Positions 1 through 10,611 of a stretch of 64,000 nucleotides of DNA are shown here, one piece after another. The position numbers were made by a program, and so were the translations under genes. The first letter of the stretch is position 1. Every line of letters begins with the position of its first letter. Under the pieces are notes generated by a model that worked only from the letters and a program-made list of their open reading frames with translations, was not told the origin of the DNA and searched no databases. Source of the DNA: Carallia brachiata (lineage: Eukaryota; Streptophyta; Magnoliopsida; Malpighiales; Rhizophoraceae); the NCBI GenBank assembly GCA_021464245.1, contig JADCRB010000016.1, positions 11,776,647 to 11,840,646 of the forward strand. Reading direction: 5' to 3'.

Positions 1-1640
1 TATAATAAAAATAAAAGTATTTTTATAATTTTTATTTTAAACATTAATTACTTAATTATATAAAATAATTAATTGATTATTATATATTTATGTTGCATGT
101 ACTTTTTCCCGCACCCACATAAATGGAACTCTTAATTAAAATATGTAAAAAAAAAAAAAATATATGTAAACAATTACCAAAAAGTATTAGGCGTACATTA
201 TATAATATTTTGTGTGCATACGTTACCGTAGTTAGAATACTCTGTATGCTCTAACCAGTTGCACATCATATATTTTATTTTGAAAGAAAGGTCTCTCTCT
301 TTGCGGGTCCCATTAGCAGTCCCTCTATCTCTCTGTGGGTTTCTGGACATACTTAAATAGTAAAATGTATGGAAGAGAGAATTTCTGATGTTGGTTTTCT
401 TTAATTTTTTAAGTGTACTTTTGAAATTTTTGTGCTTGAGTCTTTGTGTACGCTTTGTGTCGCAATCCTGTCTTAATCTTTATTTAAAAATCTTCTTGAC
501 CTAGTCAAGCTTACTTTTTTTTTATTTAAATATAATCTTCTTGACCTAGTCTCTTATTAGAACCTTACCTCCCAATCCCTACAAATAATAGGGTTTAGAG
601 TGTGTTTTGAGTACGAAAAAATGAGGAAAAAATGAGGAGAAAAAAAAGAAAGTAAAGAGAAAATAAAATTATTTGGAGTAGTAAAGAAAGTTGAAAGAAA
701 GAAAAAAGTAAAAGAAAATGTGAATAGTAATTTGTAAGAGAAAAAGTGGAGAGAAAATAAAATTGTTTGAAGTGGTCGAAAAGGTGAGAGAAAGAAAATA
801 TATAAATAGTAATTTGTGAGAGAAAAAGTTGAGAAAAAATAAAATTATTTGAAGTGATGTAAAAAATAAAAAAAAAAGAAAAGTGAGAAAGAAAAATCAA
901 TGGTTATAATTATATTTTTATTCCTCTGTTAATTTTTCTTCACATACTTAGGGCTTTATCGGATTTTTAATGGACGCCGAGAGGTTGATGCCCAAAAATG
1001 GTAAAATAACAAAAGTCACTCTTGAAGTGTTTTTTTTTTTTTTTGTTTGAGAAAAGTCATTCTTAAAATGAAAAGAACTAAAATACATAAAAACTCATAA
1101 AAACTTAAATATGACGTTAATTTTAATTAGGTTTAATATTAATTCATCTTAAGCTGATTAAGTTTTTTGCTGTTATCGCCTTGGTATGCTTTTCAAACCA
1201 TGTGATTGCATTTTACAAATTTTTTTGGGCAAATTATAGTACAAATGACAAAAAGGCATCGTTATGTCTTTAATCTTGGATTTGATTAAAAAAAAATGTT
1301 CACTTGAATTTTGAGATTTTATTATGCTCAACAGGTCCTTTATATTTTTATTTGAATCTAATTCATATCTATTTCAAATAAACGATATAATTCGTAGCTT
1401 AATTGGTCAAGTAAAGCTCAAATAAATACGCATTTCCATGTATCTGAAGTAGCTTTGTTCCTTGCACTGTTCCAGTTACGTGGATTGGGCCCAAGCCGAA
1501 GTCTGCAGTTGTTCATACTTCATTGGCAGAAAGCGCAAAGCCTAACAAAAAGCCCAAATATGTTTAAACTCTAGCGGCTGCAAATCATTAAATATAGCTT
1601 ACTGGATACAAAGTATTAAACGTGAAAAAGAGATCTATGT
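1..1640. other. AT-rich non-coding DNA left of the kinase array
   Basis: No credible coding region is seen on either strand. The sequence is AT-rich with long A and T runs. The only structured part is the purine-rich repeat at about 640-890, listed separately. Confidence 0.6.
640..890. repeat. purine-rich imperfect tandem repeat
   Basis: The motif GAGAAAATAAAATT followed by GTTTGAAGTGG-like sequence recurs at about 657, 751 and 831, giving three degenerate units spaced 94 and 80 bp apart. The + strand is almost all A and G. A Phe/Ser-rich minus-strand reading frame across it is a by-product of this composition. Confidence 0.65.
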
Positions 1641-1643
1641 GAG

Positions 1644-1775
1644 GTTGAGCATTTACTTAACTGATTGAGGAGGTTGTCTCTCAACAAGTAGGCGGAGAGC
1701 TCAAATTCTACCAAATTTCACTTCTCCCTCTTAAATATTTAATAAAGTTCTTTATAGACAAAAAAAAAAAAAAAA
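1644..1775 (+). mobile_element. tRNA-derived SINE (family B), + orientation
   Basis: The element begins GTTGAGCATTTACTT, carries an A-box-like stretch near the start, a degenerate B-box-like GAGCTCAAATTC, ends TCTTTATAGAC and has a poly(A) tail at about 1760-1775. The same start and end are shared, in reverse orientation, by elements at 22679-22815 and 56691-56819. A GATCTATGTG before and GATATGTG after the element may be the worn target duplication. Confidence 0.6.
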
Positions 1776-3540
1776 GATATGTGTTCGAATTTTAAATATT
1801 ACTCATAATTAACTAAACTCCCCTCTGGCAATAAAATTAGACCAAAAAAAAAAAAGAAAAAAAGAATTCTAAAGGCTGCAAAACATTTGTTTGTTTCCCA
1901 AGAAAGTAAAATAGACTTAGTCAAGTGGAGAAACCGTATCCCAATGCAATTACTATAAGCAAATTTTTTTGCTTCCCCCACTATATTATGCTGCAATGCA
2001 AACCAAATTCTTCGATTTTCAGACAAAAACAACTTGCCAACTCAGTATAATCGTTTGAAGGCATAATCAGTTGTTCTGTTTGGTTTAGTCAAAGATCCTA
2101 CGATTTGCGAACAATACAACTAAGAGATATATTTTTCCATTCTAATTTTTCTTCAGAAATTCGAATATGAGACATATTCAATATATAGATAGTATGTTGA
2201 GTCCAATATTTCACTTTATGCAGTTTGAGTCATTTGTACTAGATGGCTGAGTCATCGCCTTCAATGCTTTCTTTGATGTTGAGCCAGTTGGCCTGCAATG
2301 GTAGTTTTTTGTCACGTGGGCGGCCTCCCGAGTTGGTGAGATTGAGTGCAGCCATTTGAGATTGAAAGAATAAGTCGTGTAGATAATTAATCTACATGTA
2401 TTTTTGAGATAACATGAATCTGACGGAGCAGCCGAAACGGATAAAATCCAGTTTAAAGAAGTACGGAAACTATGTCTGCTGTACATGAATATTCAATTTT
2501 TTCTTCCTGCAAGTTGGCTCAAGTAGAAATTTGGGATAACGTTCATTGTTCGTTTAGATGTCACTACTTTTAAAAAAAAGAAATTATAATTGCACACAGT
2601 TAACTTTTTTATAAATTTAATAAGAGCATTTTTTTATTGTGACGCAACGATGTACAATTTTTTTTAACAGCAAAAAAAATGTATATCGCAGTATATTGAT
2701 CATTATAAGTTGGAGTCACTTATTACTATCCTTATTTGATTATTTTCTATAAAACGAATTCACTATATAAATACTATTAAACTCAAATAAATTTTTATCA
2801 AATTAATTACAATAATAATAAATTTAAAATTAATATTATACTAGTACAATTAAACTTAAAATTAATAATAAACATTTAAAAGTAGGTTCATGATCATGCA
2901 CATGTATAAACAAGCAAAAGACAACTCTTCTATCTCTTCTATTAAAAATAATAAAAAACTTCCAAAAAGAGCACGGTTGAATTAAATTGACTTGTAGTAG
3001 ATTGCTGTGTTGTCGATGTCTGCTTCCTTTGGAAGTTTGTATTCTAGAATGTCCGATTAATCAGATGCGGTCTATTGGACACTATAGTCAGTGTTATAGT
3101 GCTTATTATTTTTATTTTTTATTTTTTAAAATAAAAATAAAATTGAGAAGGCTTTTGTTTTTTTCTTTTTGGAACAAGAGAGAGGCAGAGTCAACCACGA
3201 ATACATGATGCACTGAAAGAAGTACAAAGGACGACGCCGTGCAAGAATTTTGTATGGGGAAATTTGCGTAGCAGTCAACAGTAAAGTATCTAGATGTATT
3301 CAATGGCTTAGTCTTGACCCATTTTCATTCAAGTACGGTTCATTATAGAATGATGATAACCGGACGAAGGAGAGGACAGCGGAAGAGTGACGAAGAAAGA
3401 GAGAAACAGAGATGAGATCAATGAGGACAGGATCTTGTGATTTCTACATAATTTTTTTTTCAAAAAAAACGTATTATATACAATTTAGTTTAGGTTGATG
3501 TGTAAGAGATCATGAAAAATGTGTTAAAAAAATTATGATT
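1776..3540. other. non-coding DNA, nothing recognised
   Basis: AT-rich sequence with homopolymer runs. Short open frames exist on both strands (for example a 91-codon minus-strand frame at 2211-2486), but none resembles a known family and none shows splice or start context I can defend. Confidence 0.5.
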
Positions 3541-4099
3541 GTCTCTCTTACCCCATTCTTACGCCCATGTCCCATTCTTCCCTGAATCCCAATAACGAAA
3601 CTGTTCATAATATATATACCTATCATCTTCAAGACCCCCCCCCCCCAAAAAAAAAAAAACTAATTAATTTCTTAAGGTTTTAACTTATTCTTTTAACCCA
3701 AAATTAGGAAGGAAATGAGAAAAGGAACGAGTGAGCAATTTTTTTTAACAAGAAATTTTGTGAAAGATAAATTTGATTCATAACATAATTAATCACGTAT
3801 TACAATCTGATAATCGGATATAGTTCAAAATATTAAACGCCAATTTCCTATCTATTGGCTAAAGTAGAAAGTTTAAAAAAAAAAAAAAAAAGAAAACTTG
3901 TTCACAATCATGCTACATACGTTTATTTTTTCACAATATGTTAATTGTAAAAGTCATTCCTTTTGAAACAATATAAATTTTTCCAAAAGAAAAGTTCAAT
4001 ATGTATTTTCATTATTATCATTACATTTGATTAACGTTTGCTAGTCATAATACTTTTTGTTACATTTTGAAGTGCGGGGTTGGAATTGTTACCGAATAC
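3541..4099 (+). repeat. partial copy of the kinase-unit upstream region
   Basis: Stretches around 3660-3900, including GGCTAAAGTAGAAAG and TTAATCACGTATTACAATCTGATAAT, match the upstream region of unit 2 at about 7960-8060. This looks like a truncated upstream piece of a further unit without a leader exon or coding exon. A C-run followed by an A-run lies near 3637. Confidence 0.5.
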
Positions 4100-5165
4100 A
4101 AATTAGAGAGAGAGTATATATATATATATATATATAAAGGAAATTTTTGAAAAACTAAATGATGGTGTAATCTCTAACTATCAACCTTAAGAACCAAAAA
4201 AAAAAAAAAAAGTAATTAACTTCTCGAGGTTAATTTATTCAATTTCCCCCAAATTAGGTTTCGTGTCGTTACCATTTCGACGGACATATGATTACATTCT
4301 ACAATACTCATGCAAATTCTAAAGGAAATGAGCCAAAAAACAGTTAGTCATCCAAATCGATCCCTTTTCATACTTTTATTATTATTATTATTATTATTAT
4401 TTTTAGGTTTCTACGCATATTTTATTTTTGTGAATGATAAATTTGATTCATAATTTAATTACTCCCGCAACAAAAGCCCATGCTACATTGCACATTTGGC
4501 TTACATATTGGGCCAGAGCCCATGTTACGTTGTCCAAATGTACGAGGCTCAAAATCTGAGCATGGGGCCCAAACCCAATGTAGTAATTCTGTGTTTACAT
4601 TAAAGTATAGTTTTGACGAGAATCAGCTTAACTGAAGTAGTAAGACTAGAATAGTAAGAGGTGAATACTTTCTACTAGAGGAATTAAAGTTCGAATCTTA
4701 ATCCCCTCTCACACATTCTCCCGTCTCTAAATAATGGGCAACCATCTCCACTACCAAAAAAAAAAAAAAAAACTCTAGCTTTGGCTGATGAAATGCTCGT
4801 TGATTAATTTCAACAATAGGTCCATTTAGTGAAATTTGTTTGGTTCCCGAGAAAATCACATTTACAATATCAAGAGGAAAGTGTAAGGCAATGCAATTGA
4901 TATACATTAGATAGTTGTTACCATGTTTTCTTTGTCCAAATTAATCAATTTTGGTATTAATGACCTATGCTATTTATTGGGATTTTTTTTGTTGGGATCA
5001 AAATTTATTGGGATCTCTTTGTATGAAAATCATAGATGAAAACTTTATCTAATATAGAGTAGAGACCAACCAGTTGGATGATTTGATCAGATGTCTGTTG
5101 ACTCATTATTCACTAAGTCGTTTGTAGGCCCCTGGGATATTATCTTAGAAATTTCTTCAGTAGCC
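4100..5165 (+). promoter_or_regulatory. conserved upstream block of ZRK unit 1
   Basis: This kilobase is repeated upstream of unit 5 (about 23560-24600) and in part upstream of units 2 and 3. Shared landmarks are an AT dinucleotide tract, CACATATTGGGCC, a CAATGCAATT...GTACAT segment and CTATGCTATTTATTGGGATTTTTTTT. It lies directly before the leader exon, so it probably contains the promoter; no transcription start can be placed by eye. Confidence 0.5.
4612..4772 (+). mobile_element. SINE-like insertion with B box and poly(A)
   Basis: An A-box-like CAGCTTAACTGAAGTAG is followed by AAGTTCGAATCT, a good match to the pol III B box core GTTCGAATC, and by a 17-base A tract at 4756-4772. A more decayed version of its 3' half is present upstream of unit 3 at about 14300-14390. 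No clear target duplication was found. Confidence 0.5.
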
Positions 5166-5182
5166 CTTTCAATAAGTACGAA

Positions 5183-5307
5183 GAAAGGCATGGATGACCA
5201 ACCTAGTCAACAGCTCAGAATCCAGTTTGTCTGAGTCTTGCTCTTTCTTCTCTGTGTTTCTGGGTTATAAGGCCATACAATCCATTCCTCAACTTCTGAA
5301 TTCCAAG
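5183..5307 (+). other. 5' leader exon of ZRK unit 1 (non-coding), then intron 5308-6169
   Basis: This segment is conserved in all six units (at least in its 3' part) and ends AATTCCAAG|GTGCTT, a good splice donor. The matching acceptor is TTAGTTGGCAG|GCGAAG, ending at 6169, a few bases before the ancestral kinase ATG. The start of the exon is not defined; I use the start of strong similarity (GGATGACCAA). It contains an upstream ATG (ATGGATGACCAA) that opens a short frame. Confidence 0.65.
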
Positions 5308-5687
5308 GTGCTTAATTTGTTATTTGTGTTCCTGTCTGATGCGAACACTCATTAAATAGATTTTGTTAGTTCCAATGTGTTCCCGCTTTTTCACAGTTGC
5401 TAGCATATTGATTAGATTTCCTTTTCTATTAATTCTGTTTTATAGTAATAGAACTTGAGATAGAACTTAATTTTGAGTAGATGAATGACTTCTGAGTTGT
5501 TAGTATTAGAATTGTCTTAACAATTGAAAGTTTTACGAACCCTCGTTAAGACCTATATTAGAAGAAAATATATTATTTATTTTGAATACATTCTAATTAA
5601 TTCTAAATCATTCATACTATATTGTAAATTGTTATTTCACATCAATTCATATTTGGTATTTTGCATTTTCTCATCAGACAAGTCGTT

Positions 5688-5875
5688 TTTTTTTTTTTTG
5701 ACCATTGTAACGATTAGTGGTTAGTAAGTTAGGATGTTAGAGGAGAGGGGAGATGGGCAAATGCCCTTTAAAGCCACCAATAGGCCAAGGGGGCAGGTGG
5801 GGATCGAACCCCCCACCTGCCCAAAGGGGCATGCTTAAGCATGCCCCCGTTGCCAACCAGGCTAAGCCTGGTTGA
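5688..5875 (-). mobile_element. tRNA-derived SINE in the unit 1 leader intron
   Basis: The insert is flanked by exact 16-bp direct repeats CATCAGACAAGTCGTT (5672-5687 and 5876-5891). Read on the minus strand it starts with a tRNA-like head: TTAGCCTGGTTGG resembles an A box, GGTTCGATCC (5801-5810) is a near-consensus B box inside a T-arm-like hairpin, and it ends in a poly(A) tract seen as T's at 5688-5699. Units 3 and 5 carry the uninterrupted empty site (for example 15927-15942). Three hairpins lie in its head: arms 5791-5802/5811-5822, palindrome 5826-5847, and arms 5855-5863/5865-5873. Confidence 0.88.
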
Positions 5876-6175
5876 CATCAGACAAGTCGTTGGGTCGTTG
5901 GTTTTGGTGCTATGATATTTTTTTTTTTGGTAGATAGGATGCTGTTAATTTTGAGCTTAAAGGCTAATCCTTTTGGCATATGTATATTATTCCTTATTTA
6001 TGATGCTCCAGAAAAATGTAAATTATTCCTCCAATAGTCCAATGTAGTACTAACGTGTAATGGACACTACATGAGCTTTCCAGTACTAAATCGCCAACAT
6101 ATGCAATAGACAAATGCATTACAACTCCTAGCACTGCAAATCATGACGTACGTCTGGTTTAGTTGGCAGGCGAAG

Positions 6176-6205
6176 ATGATTTCATGTTTCAATGTGAGAA
6201 AATAA
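6176..6205 (+). pseudogene. lost N-terminal start of ZRK unit 1
   Basis: The ATG that aligns with the starts of units 2-6 is here, but its frame reads ten codons (starting MISCFNVRK) and then TAA where unit 3 has TGG. A single extra A near 6236 also shifts the frame relative to unit 3. The kinase therefore has to start at 6237, and this short frame becomes an upstream ORF in its leader. Confidence 0.75.
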
Positions 6206-6236
6206 ATCAAAGAAGGAGAAAGGAAGAGGCTATTCA

Positions 6237-7229
6237 ATGGACAATGGCAGATTGTTATTAAAGGAACTTGTTGCATCTTGTGATGGCAAATGGAATCCCA
6301 TTCGTTCTTTCTCTGCCGAAGAGATTAAGAAAGCAACAAACAACTATGACCGTCAACAATTAATAGCAGACAACATGGGTGAGTGGGTATTGTACAATGG
6401 TGTTTTGCAAGATCGCCCAGTTTTCATTAAGAGATATAAAGCTGAAGCGAAGGTCTCCAGGTCGTCATGGTCACCCATCACTGACATTGTAATTGGTTCA
6501 CAAATGAGTGCACACAAGAATGCGTTAAAGCTCTTGGGATGCTGTCTTGAGACCATCGGTCCAAGTATAGTGTATGAATTTGTGGGCGACCAGACTCTCT
6601 CCAACTTTTTATTTGATTCCAATGGGACAGATAGGCCATCACTGTCATGGAAACAGAGGATAAAGATCGCAATGGGCATTGCTAATGGAGTTGCATATCT
6701 ACACACTGCACTTTCAAGGCCAGTTATCCTTCGGGATATCACACCTAGGCGAGTTATAGTGGATGGGGAATTTAATGCCAAACTGATTGATTTTTCCACC
6801 TCAATAGCTATTCCTGATGGCGAGTCACATGTGGAGGATGTTTTGTTGGGTACATTTGGGTATATCGATCCTGAATATTATCGCTCATCTAATGCAACTG
6901 AGAAAGTTGATGTTTATTCTTTCGGTGTAGTTCTAATTCAGCTTTTGACTGGAAGAAAAGTTACTGAGGTTATCAATCGTGGCGATGAAACATTGTGTTT
7001 AAATTTGAAAGATGATTTCGTGCAGTGTATGGAGAATGAGGAATTATTGAAAATTGTAGATGCCTCAATTTTGGATGAAGGAATGGAGCTGCAAGATCAC
7101 CTACCCTTTGCAACACTTGCATTGAGTTGCATTCGCGAGGAAGCAAAAGATAGGCCAACAATGATATGTGTAACAAAAGAACAAAAGCAAATCTATCAGT
7201 TGGTTTTGATTTCTTTTTTAACATCATAA
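6237..7229 (+). CDS. ZED1-related (ZRK) pseudokinase, unit 1
   Basis: A single-exon protein of 330 residues with a receptor-like cytoplasmic kinase fold. Family members in Arabidopsis (ZED1, RKS1/ZRKs) are mostly inactive adaptors that pair with the NLR immune receptor ZAR1 and bind decoy PBL kinases; that role here is inferred. There is no glycine-rich loop; the VAIK-type lysine is K65 in FIKRY; the HRD motif is LRD (165-167), the DFG motif is DFS (185-187), and the APE region reads DPEYY. Compared with units 2 and 3 about 20 N-terminal residues are missing because the original start frame is interrupted by TAA at 6203, so ATG 6237 (MDNGRLLL) is the first usable start. It is most similar to unit 3, sharing the MSAHKNALKL segment. 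Reading frame is otherwise intact. Confidence 0.85.
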   Translation: MDNGRLLLKELVASCDGKWNPIRSFSAEEIKKATNNYDRQQLIADNMGEWVLYNGVLQDRPVFIKRYKAEAKVSRSSWSPITDIVIGSQMSAHKNALKLLGCCLETIGPSIVYEFVGDQTLSNFLFDSNGTDRPSLSWKQRIKIAMGIANGVAYLHTALSRPVILRDITPRRVIVDGEFNAKLIDFSTSIAIPDGESHVEDVLLGTFGYIDPEYYRSSNATEKVDVYSFGVVLIQLLTGRKVTEVINRGDETLCLNLKDDFVQCMENEELLKIVDASILDEGMELQDHLPFATLALSCIREEAKDRPTMICVTKEQKQIYQLVLISFLTS

Positions 7230-8086
7230 ATTTCCATTGTGAGTCCTAAAGAATCTGTGGAATACACAGTCAATCCTGTAAATTTCCATTGGAATATCTA
7301 TGTTTTCTGTTTTGTCTTGTACAGTTATCCTTAGATGCCTATTATATTGAGCTTTGCTCTTTTTTTTTTTTTTTGGCAATTTCTTCAATAGGTTTCTTAC
7401 AAAATAATGACCACTGGGTAGATAATTAGCAGTCATGGGATTAATGACTACATTCTAACCAATCACCATAGAGCAGGTTCTTGAGACATGTTTGACCATT
7501 GTTGAATCAAGGATCTAGTATTCTGTTAGGTATTTACTAAACTGGAACTTGTTTGATGCTAAAAGAAACTCAAGTGTTTGGTCAAATATAATTGTTCTTT
7601 TTCAAATCTAGGACTCCTAAACTAGAAAACTTAAGTGTTAATTTCTAAGGCATCCCTAAGGGACAGAATTATCCATTCATGATCAAACATATAGTGAAGT
7701 AGTATATAGATGACATCTCTAGAGTGGACGATAATTAGCCAAATTCTTCTCGCGACTCCCTGATAGTGTACCGAGAACTGTCTTCTTTTACACGCGTTCC
7801 TTGTCAAACAAGTCATTGAAACCTATGTGTTGCCAACTTAAGCTTCTATCAAGCTCTGGGACAATTATTGGGAATGCGCACTGCGAACCATTAACAGAGT
7901 ATTTCTCTACTCTGATGGACCACTCAATTGACTAAAAAAATGAGAGAGCATTTCTCATTAGTAAACTAAATTACAATCTGATAATAATATATAATTCAAT
8001 AAAATAAACCCAGATTTCTCATCTATTGGCTAAAGTAAAAGGTGAATGATAAATCCGAATCATAAATTAATTAATCACGTAACAAA
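7230..8086 (+). other. 3' flank of unit 1 and upstream sequence of unit 2
   Basis: The start is 3' UTR-like sequence shared with units 2 and 3 (TTTCTTCAATAGG, GACCACTGGGTAGATAATTAGCAGTCATGG). A segment around 7690-7870 with CAAACAAGTCATTG and GAAGCTCTGGGACAAT-like sequence is repeated at about 22970-23115. From about 7950 the sequence matches the upstream block of the array. No coding region is seen. Confidence 0.55.
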
Positions 8087-8591
8087 CAAGGATGCACGGA
8101 CACGTGCAATTTGAGGAAGTATTCGTATCGGACACGTCTTAAACACGGACATGCCTTGTATATGGTACGGACACGTGTTCGACACATTAAAAAGTATCCG
8201 CCAAAAAAAATTTGAAAAAAAAAAGATACGGCTCGTATACTCTAATAACACACTAAAGATACGTTTTAAACATGCAAACACGTTTAAAAAAAAAGAAAAA
8301 AAAATGAAGAGGGGATGGCCTGTCGCTTGACAAGACAGGCGACAGGCCATCCCCATCAGTCAGCCTCTTCTTGCTTCTTTATTTTTTATTATTTTTTTTT
8401 TTTTGTAAATTCAAATGAAAGAGAGAGGGAAAGATTTAAAAAAATTTATAATTTTTGATTGATAGTTATTATTTAATATGTATTGTGAGATCTTAAATAT
8501 ATTTAAAAAATATATTTTATAAGATTTATTTTATTAATAAAAATTAAATTTATATATATTATATTTTAATTTGTAATTTATATTTTATTTT

Positions 8592-8631
<40 letters not shown>

Positions 8632-8680
8632 CCGTGTTTGTATTTTAATTTTTTTAAAATTAAGTTTCGGTACAACTTAA
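8087..8680. mobile_element. 594-bp insertion with 8-bp target duplication, upstream of unit 2
   Basis: The insert is bounded by GTAACAAA at 8079-8086 and 8681-8688; units 1 and 5 have only one copy at the corresponding point (GCAACAAA), so this is a filled versus empty site. The left part is rich in GGACACG motifs, as in the element near 47 kb. It then contains a perfect hairpin (8311-8354) and an AT-repeat stretch. I see no clear terminal inverted repeats and no coding capacity; an 8-bp duplication is typical of hAT elements, but the ends do not prove that class. Confidence 0.6.
8311..8354. repeat. perfect 16-bp inverted repeat (hairpin)
   Basis: The arms GGGGATGGCCTGTCGC (8311-8326) and its exact reverse complement (8339-8354) are separated by a 12-base spacer. 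The GC-rich stem stands out sharply from AT-rich surroundings and lies between A-rich and T-rich tracts inside the 594-bp insertion. Confidence 0.85.
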
Positions 8681-8940
8681 GTAACAAAAGCCTATGTTAC
8701 TCGGTAGATCAGGTGCACATATTGGGCCAATTCCCATGTTACGTTGTTCGAATGTGCAAGGCTCAAAATCTCAGCATTGGGGCCCAAACCTAATGCAGAA
8801 ATTCTGCACTTACTCTGGCTTTGGTTCTTTCACTCTCGACCCAAAAAAAAAAAAAAAACTCTAGCTTTGGCAACTGCAATGCTCATTGCGTAATTTCAAC
8901 AACAGGTCCATTTAGTAAATTTTTTTTGGTTCGCCAGAAT

Positions 8941-9118
8941 ATCACAGCTTTTTTATTTTACGGAGATTTTTAATTTGATTTTTTTTATAAATATAATGTA
9001 CGCATAATCTTACATTACATAATAAGTGAATTCTATTTGAAATAAAAATTTTTTAGTTTGTATACTATAAAATTATTAATGAATTATATTAAAAAAATAA
9101 AAAAATAATCAAGCACCT
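8941..9118 (+). repeat. AT-rich dispersed element, copy 1
   Basis: It shares CGCATAATCTTACATTACATAATAAGTG-type sequence and an AGCACCT-containing right end with the copy at 55992-56197 in the same orientation. Copies at 9313-9490 and 52580-52757 are in reverse orientation. Non-coding, about 180-200 bp; class unresolved. Confidence 0.5.
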
Positions 9119-9312
9119 GCATTTACAACATCAAGCCGAAAGTGTAAGCCAATGCAATTACTGTACATCAGTTAGTTGTCAATATTTTTCTTCGTCCAAA
9201 TTAATCAATTTCGGTGCCAATGACCTATGCTATTTATTGGGATTTTTTTTTAGTCAAAAATTTATTAGGATGTCTTGGCACAAAAAATTTTAGAAGTAAA
9301 CTTTATCTAATA

Positions 9313-9490
9313 AACGGTGCTTACTAATTTTTTTTTTAATAAGTAAAACTAAATTATAATTTAGTACCATTCAAATATCGTTTTATTTTTTTATTTAAGT
9401 AGATCATATTTATCGCATAGTGTAAAATTATGAATAGTTACATTAACTTAAAAAAAAATCAAAATAAAAATCTACTTAACATAAATAAAT
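9313..9490 (-). repeat. AT-rich dispersed element, copy 2 (inverted)
   Basis: It begins GGTGCTTACTAATTTTT, the reverse complement of the right end of the 55992-56197 copy, and contains TTTTTTATTTAAGTAGA and AATCAAAATAAAAATCT also seen near 52700. It sits 190 bp from copy 1 in opposite orientation. Confidence 0.5.
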
Positions 9491-9785
9491 AGAATATACG
9501 AAAAGAAACTTTTATTTTATTTGGTACAATAGTCGCCTCCCTGAATGGCTGAAATTAGAAGGGAAAAAAAAAAAAAAGATCAGTTTTAGATTATACTTTG
9601 TTAAAGATAAGTTGTGCAGTGATATTCTGTAGTATATAGACTAGAGAGTAGCGACCAACCAGTTCGATGATTTAATTGGATGTGTTGACTGATTCTTCAT
9701 TGGTTTAATTATGGGTGCCAAGGATATTTTTCCTTGGAATTTTGCTTCTCCATCAACTGACCTCTTAAGATGCAAGTAGAAAAGT

Positions 9786-9903
9786 GTGGATGACCAAGCT
9801 GGTCAACGGCTCAGAATACAGTTTGTCAGACTCTTGCTCTTTCTTCTCTGTGTTTCTGGTTTATGCGGCCATACAATCCATTCCTCAGCTTCAGAATTCC
9901 TAG
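9786..9903 (+). other. 5' leader exon of ZRK unit 2, then intron 9904-10605
   Basis: Homologous to the other leader exons and ends AATTCCTAG|GTACTT. The acceptor is TTAGTTAACAG|GCAAAG, followed within 6 bases by the kinase ATG at 10612. The start of the exon is not defined. An upstream ATG (GGATGACCAAGC) opens a short frame that ends at the exon end. Confidence 0.65.
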
Positions 9904-10611
9904 GTACTTAATTTGTTATTTGTGTTCCCGTCTGATTCTGATGTGTACACTCACTGGATAGATTTTGGTAGTTGCAATGTGTTCTCATTTTTTCACAATT
10001 GCTAGCATATTGATTGGATTTTCTTTTCTTATTAATTCACCTCATAGCCAATCCGCTTGAAGAAATTCTGTTTTATTGTCATAGAAATTGAGGTGGAAAT
10101 TTATTTTGAGTAGATGTATGACTTTTGATTTCCTTTTGTTATTGAGTTTTGGGGTTCCGGTTTGATGTACTGGAATCGTCTTAAGAATGGTAAGTCTTGC
10201 AAACTCTCGTTAGGGCCTATGTTAGAAGAAAATGTATTATTTATTTTGAACACATTGAAATTGGTTCTTGATCATTCATACCATGTTGTATGGTGCTATT
10301 TCACATAAATTCCTATTTGATATTTTGCATTTCCTCTATAGGCAAGTCGTTGGTTTTGGTAGATAGGATGCTATTAATTTTGAGGAAAAGGGCCAAATCC
10401 TTGTGGCATATCTATATTATTCCTTATTTACGATGTTCCGAAAATACGTATACTATTCCTCCAATGTAGTGCTTTGTGTGTAGTAGAAATAATGGTAATG
10501 GACACCACATGAGCTTTCCAGCTCCAAATTGCCAACATATGCAATGGGCAAATACATTACAACTCTGAATGCTGCATAATGACATAGGCCTTGTTTAGTT
10601 AACAGGCAAAG

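Noticed and set aside
595..900. 101-codon minus-strand frame rich in Phe, Ser and Leu
   Set aside because: It is the complement of a purine-rich tandem repeat; composition alone explains the open frame.
5755..5880. possible tRNA gene (B box and T-arm-like hairpin on the minus strand)
   Set aside because: There is no acceptor stem, the anticodon-arm equivalent is far too long, and the target duplication and poly(A) tail show it to be a SINE.
6353..6799. 148-codon minus-strand frame opposite the unit 1 kinase
   Set aside because: It is a shadow of the kinase; similar antisense frames occur opposite the other units only because the sense codons are conserved.
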